Below, in pieces: positions 23,553-24,482 of a DNA stretch of 24,482 nucleotides (its first letter is position 1; each line of letters begins with the position of its first letter). Source of the DNA: an uncultured Bacillota bacterium. GTDB lineage: Bacteria > Bacillota > Dehalobacteriia > UBA4068. The translations under genes were made by a program, and so were the position numbers. A model generated the notes under the pieces. The model made no database searches. It was not told where the DNA came from and saw only the letters and a program-made list of their open reading frames with translations. Location of the stretch: positions 1 through 24,482 of the forward strand of contig CAKQQU010000021.1 in NCBI GenBank assembly GCA_934271085.1. The letters run 5' to 3'.

Positions 23553-24143
23553 TTGACGGAAGAACTAGAACTCATCACATGGGCAGAATGTGAATCCATC
23601 AGCAAAGATTTAATGGCTAATGCCGCAGATTTTGAAGAAGCTATGCTGGAAAAGCTTTCCAATATGCAGGGATTGTATTTTATGTGCTACACCGGCACAG
23701 AGCTGGGCGGCACCCTCTGGAAAGCTCCTGAACCAGCCATCATTTATATAGGCCGGGCGGGCAAGGACAGCCCCCGGCATTGGCGTAACGATACCGGCGT
23801 ATCCACAGTCCGCCGTTCCCTGGCCGCCATGCTGGCAAATTCTCTGCAATTAACTTCTGTTCCCAACCAAAATCCGGATGCTGACGACGCTGACCGTTAC
23901 AGCAATTATGCTTTGACTGCGGAAAGCGAAGAAAAGCTTACAAACTGGATGAAGCATAATATCAGGATATCTTTTTGGGAAATGGAGCCGGAAAAGATCG
24001 AAGCCGCTTATCACGGACTTATCAACTTCAATACCCCCAAACTGAATTTTCAGGATAATCCCAACAATACCTTTGGCCAGCAGATCAAATCCTACCGCAA
24101 GCTGCTGATAGATATGGCTGCCTCCTATGAGGCAGAAAAGTAA
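23553..24143 (+). CDS. Small GIY-YIG nuclease-like protein
   Basis: The 196-aa protein shows a GIY-YIG fold: GLY at residues 40-42, YIG at 65-67 (IIYIGRAG), and an Arg-rich helix STVRRSLAAML (84-94). It ends with TPKLNFQDNPNN (161-172), the usual PxLNxxxN end of stand-alone family members. The Glu expected three residues before LI in the last helix is Tyr153, while a Glu sits earlier (Glu150), so the metal site may be shifted or lost. TTG 23553 is preferred as the start because an AAAGGGG site lies 8 bases upstream; a longer frame opens with TTG at 23526 but lacks a site. It follows hpt by 31 bases and is probably cotranscribed. The cellular role is unknown. Confidence 0.75.
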   Translation: MTEELELITWAECESISKDLMANAADFEEAMLEKLSNMQGLYFMCYTGTELGGTLWKAPEPAIIYIGRAGKDSPRHWRNDTGVSTVRRSLAAMLANSLQLTSVPNQNPDADDADRYSNYALTAESEEKLTNWMKHNIRISFWEMEPEKIEAAYHGLINFNTPKLNFQDNPNNTFGQQIKSYRKLLIDMAASYEAEK

Positions 24144-24241
24144 TTCCCAAAACCTTCAGTAACATTATTTATAATGGGATTATAAAGCCGTGGTTTACGG
24201 TATAAAATAATACTTTACAAGCAAGCGAAACGTGACAAAAA

Positions 24242-24247
24242 TATAAT
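24242..24247 (+). promoter_or_regulatory. Probable -10 box of the riboswitch transcript
   Basis: A perfect TATAAT would place the transcription start at about 24254, exactly the first base of the riboswitch P1 stem. No good -35 hexamer is seen at the right distance. The region 24144-24241 holds nothing else recognised. Confidence 0.4.
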
Positions 24248-24253
24248 CACTGA

Positions 24254-24340
24254 TTAAGGGGAGTAGCTTAAAAGCAATGTGTCAACAATCCTGATTGCAA
24301 AATCTGGCACATTCTCCGCAAGGAAAGCAAGACCTTGATA
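24254..24340 (+). promoter_or_regulatory. yybP-ykoY (manganese) riboswitch aptamer
   Basis: The conserved GGGGAGTAG box (24258-24266), the GTCAACA stretch (24281-24287) and GCAAGACCTT (24327-24336) match the yybP-ykoY class, which binds Mn2+. Helices can be read: P1 TTAAGG/CCTTGA (24254-24259 with 24333-24338), AATGTG/CACATT (24276-24281 with 24308-24313), and CAAT/ATTG (24286-24289 with 24294-24297). The hairpin TCC-GCAA-GGA is at 24315-24324. The P1 3' strand is shared with the left arm of the following terminator, so metal binding should prevent termination (an ON switch for Mn2+ export). Confidence 0.88.
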
Positions 24341-24368
24341 CGCTGTAAAGGCGCATCAAGGTCTTTTC
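24329..24368 (+). terminator. Riboswitch-controlled terminator
   Basis: AAGACCTTGAT (24329-24339) pairs perfectly with ATCAAGGTCTT (24355-24365), with CGC/GCG extending the stem inside. A short T run follows. The left arm includes bases used in aptamer P1, so the two structures exclude each other. Confidence 0.82.
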
Positions 24369-24400
24369 TGATGACCGGCACATATTAAGGAGGTATTTTT

Positions 24401-24482
24401 TTGGATCAGTCAGTTAAACAGTCTTTGAAAATGGTAGCCATTGTGGTTGGCTGCGCAATTATTTTCAATATAGGTATTTTGA
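24401..24482 (+). CDS. N-terminal fragment of a membrane protein, probably a TerC/Alx-type Mn2+ exporter
   Basis: The frame opens with TTG at 24401, 7 bases after a perfect AAGGAGG (24387-24393), and runs off the window after 27 codons. The start is MDQSVKQSLKMVAIVVG and then a hydrophobic helix through IIFNIGIL. The SLK...LFN-like pattern is reminiscent of the TerC/Alx family. TerC-type exporters are typical partners of yybP-ykoY riboswitches, so context and sequence agree. MntP and P-type ATPases are alternatives that the fragment does not fully exclude. Confidence 0.6.
   Translation, partial: MDQSVKQSLKMVAIVVGCAIIFNIGIL

Noticed and set aside
1..24482. Search for CRISPR arrays, insertion sequences, prophage genes and toxin-antitoxin pairs
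   Set aside because: No regularly spaced repeats, transposase or integrase motifs, or paired small toxin genes were found on either strand.

Overview
The window looks like chromosomal DNA of an anaerobic, low-to-mid GC member of the Bacillota (Firmicutes). The sequence clues are a gerA-type spore-germination operon, the [FeFe]-hydrogenase maturase HydG, a YerC/HisR-type regulator, a CIRCE-controlled groESL operon, a yybP-ykoY (Mn2+) riboswitch and strong A/G-rich Shine-Dalgarno sites. Genus cannot be assigned from sequence reading alone. No insertion sequence, prophage, CRISPR array or attachment site was seen; the region reads as stable core genome with a few unusual modules.

Layout. 1-5000: the tail of an unidentified plus-strand gene, a shared hairpin, tRNA-Leu(GAG) with its own promoter, and a tightly packed minus-strand operon polA-mutM-coaE-lytic transglycosylase (DNA repair, coenzyme A synthesis, cell wall). 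5200-7400: a lone plus-strand gene for a 700-aa secreted protein of cadherin-like beta-sandwich repeats interrupted by a copper-amine-oxidase-N (stalk-type) domain, closed by a strong bidirectional terminator. 7400-9300 (minus): a UPF0340/YwlG-type gene, then a yerC-hisA pair with a clear promoter and candidate operator. 9283-12390 (minus): gerAA-gerAC-gerAB, in which gerAC encodes only the N-terminal half of the usual protein. 12490-18276 (minus): hydG with its own promoter and an unusual terminator-containing leader; upstream of it a likely operon of an iron-sulfur aldo/keto reductase, an APC amino-acid permease with an extra C-terminal domain, and an adenylosuccinate-lyase-like protein whose substrate-binding signature is rewritten. 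18387-22010 (plus): tyrS, then CIRCE-groES-groEL. 22141-24482: a membrane-anchored protein of unknown function (minus), hpt and a small GIY-YIG nuclease-like gene (plus), and finally a manganese riboswitch ahead of a truncated membrane-protein gene that runs off the window.

The most interesting region is 12490-18276. HydG builds part of the hydrogenase H-cluster, and aspartase/fumarase-superfamily lyases are often encoded beside hydrogenase maturases. Here the neighbour is a PurB-like lyase that keeps the catalytic histidines, Lys and Glu but has a changed signature loop, next to a permease and a ferredoxin-tailed reductase. A new substrate, possibly tied to nitrogen supply for maturation or to amino-acid catabolism, is a reasonable hypothesis but is not proven by the sequence. 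The hydG leader (about 170 nt with an internal terminator) may be a small RNA or attenuator of undescribed type. The riboswitch at the right edge is of a known class, but its mutually exclusive P1/terminator pairing can be read directly.
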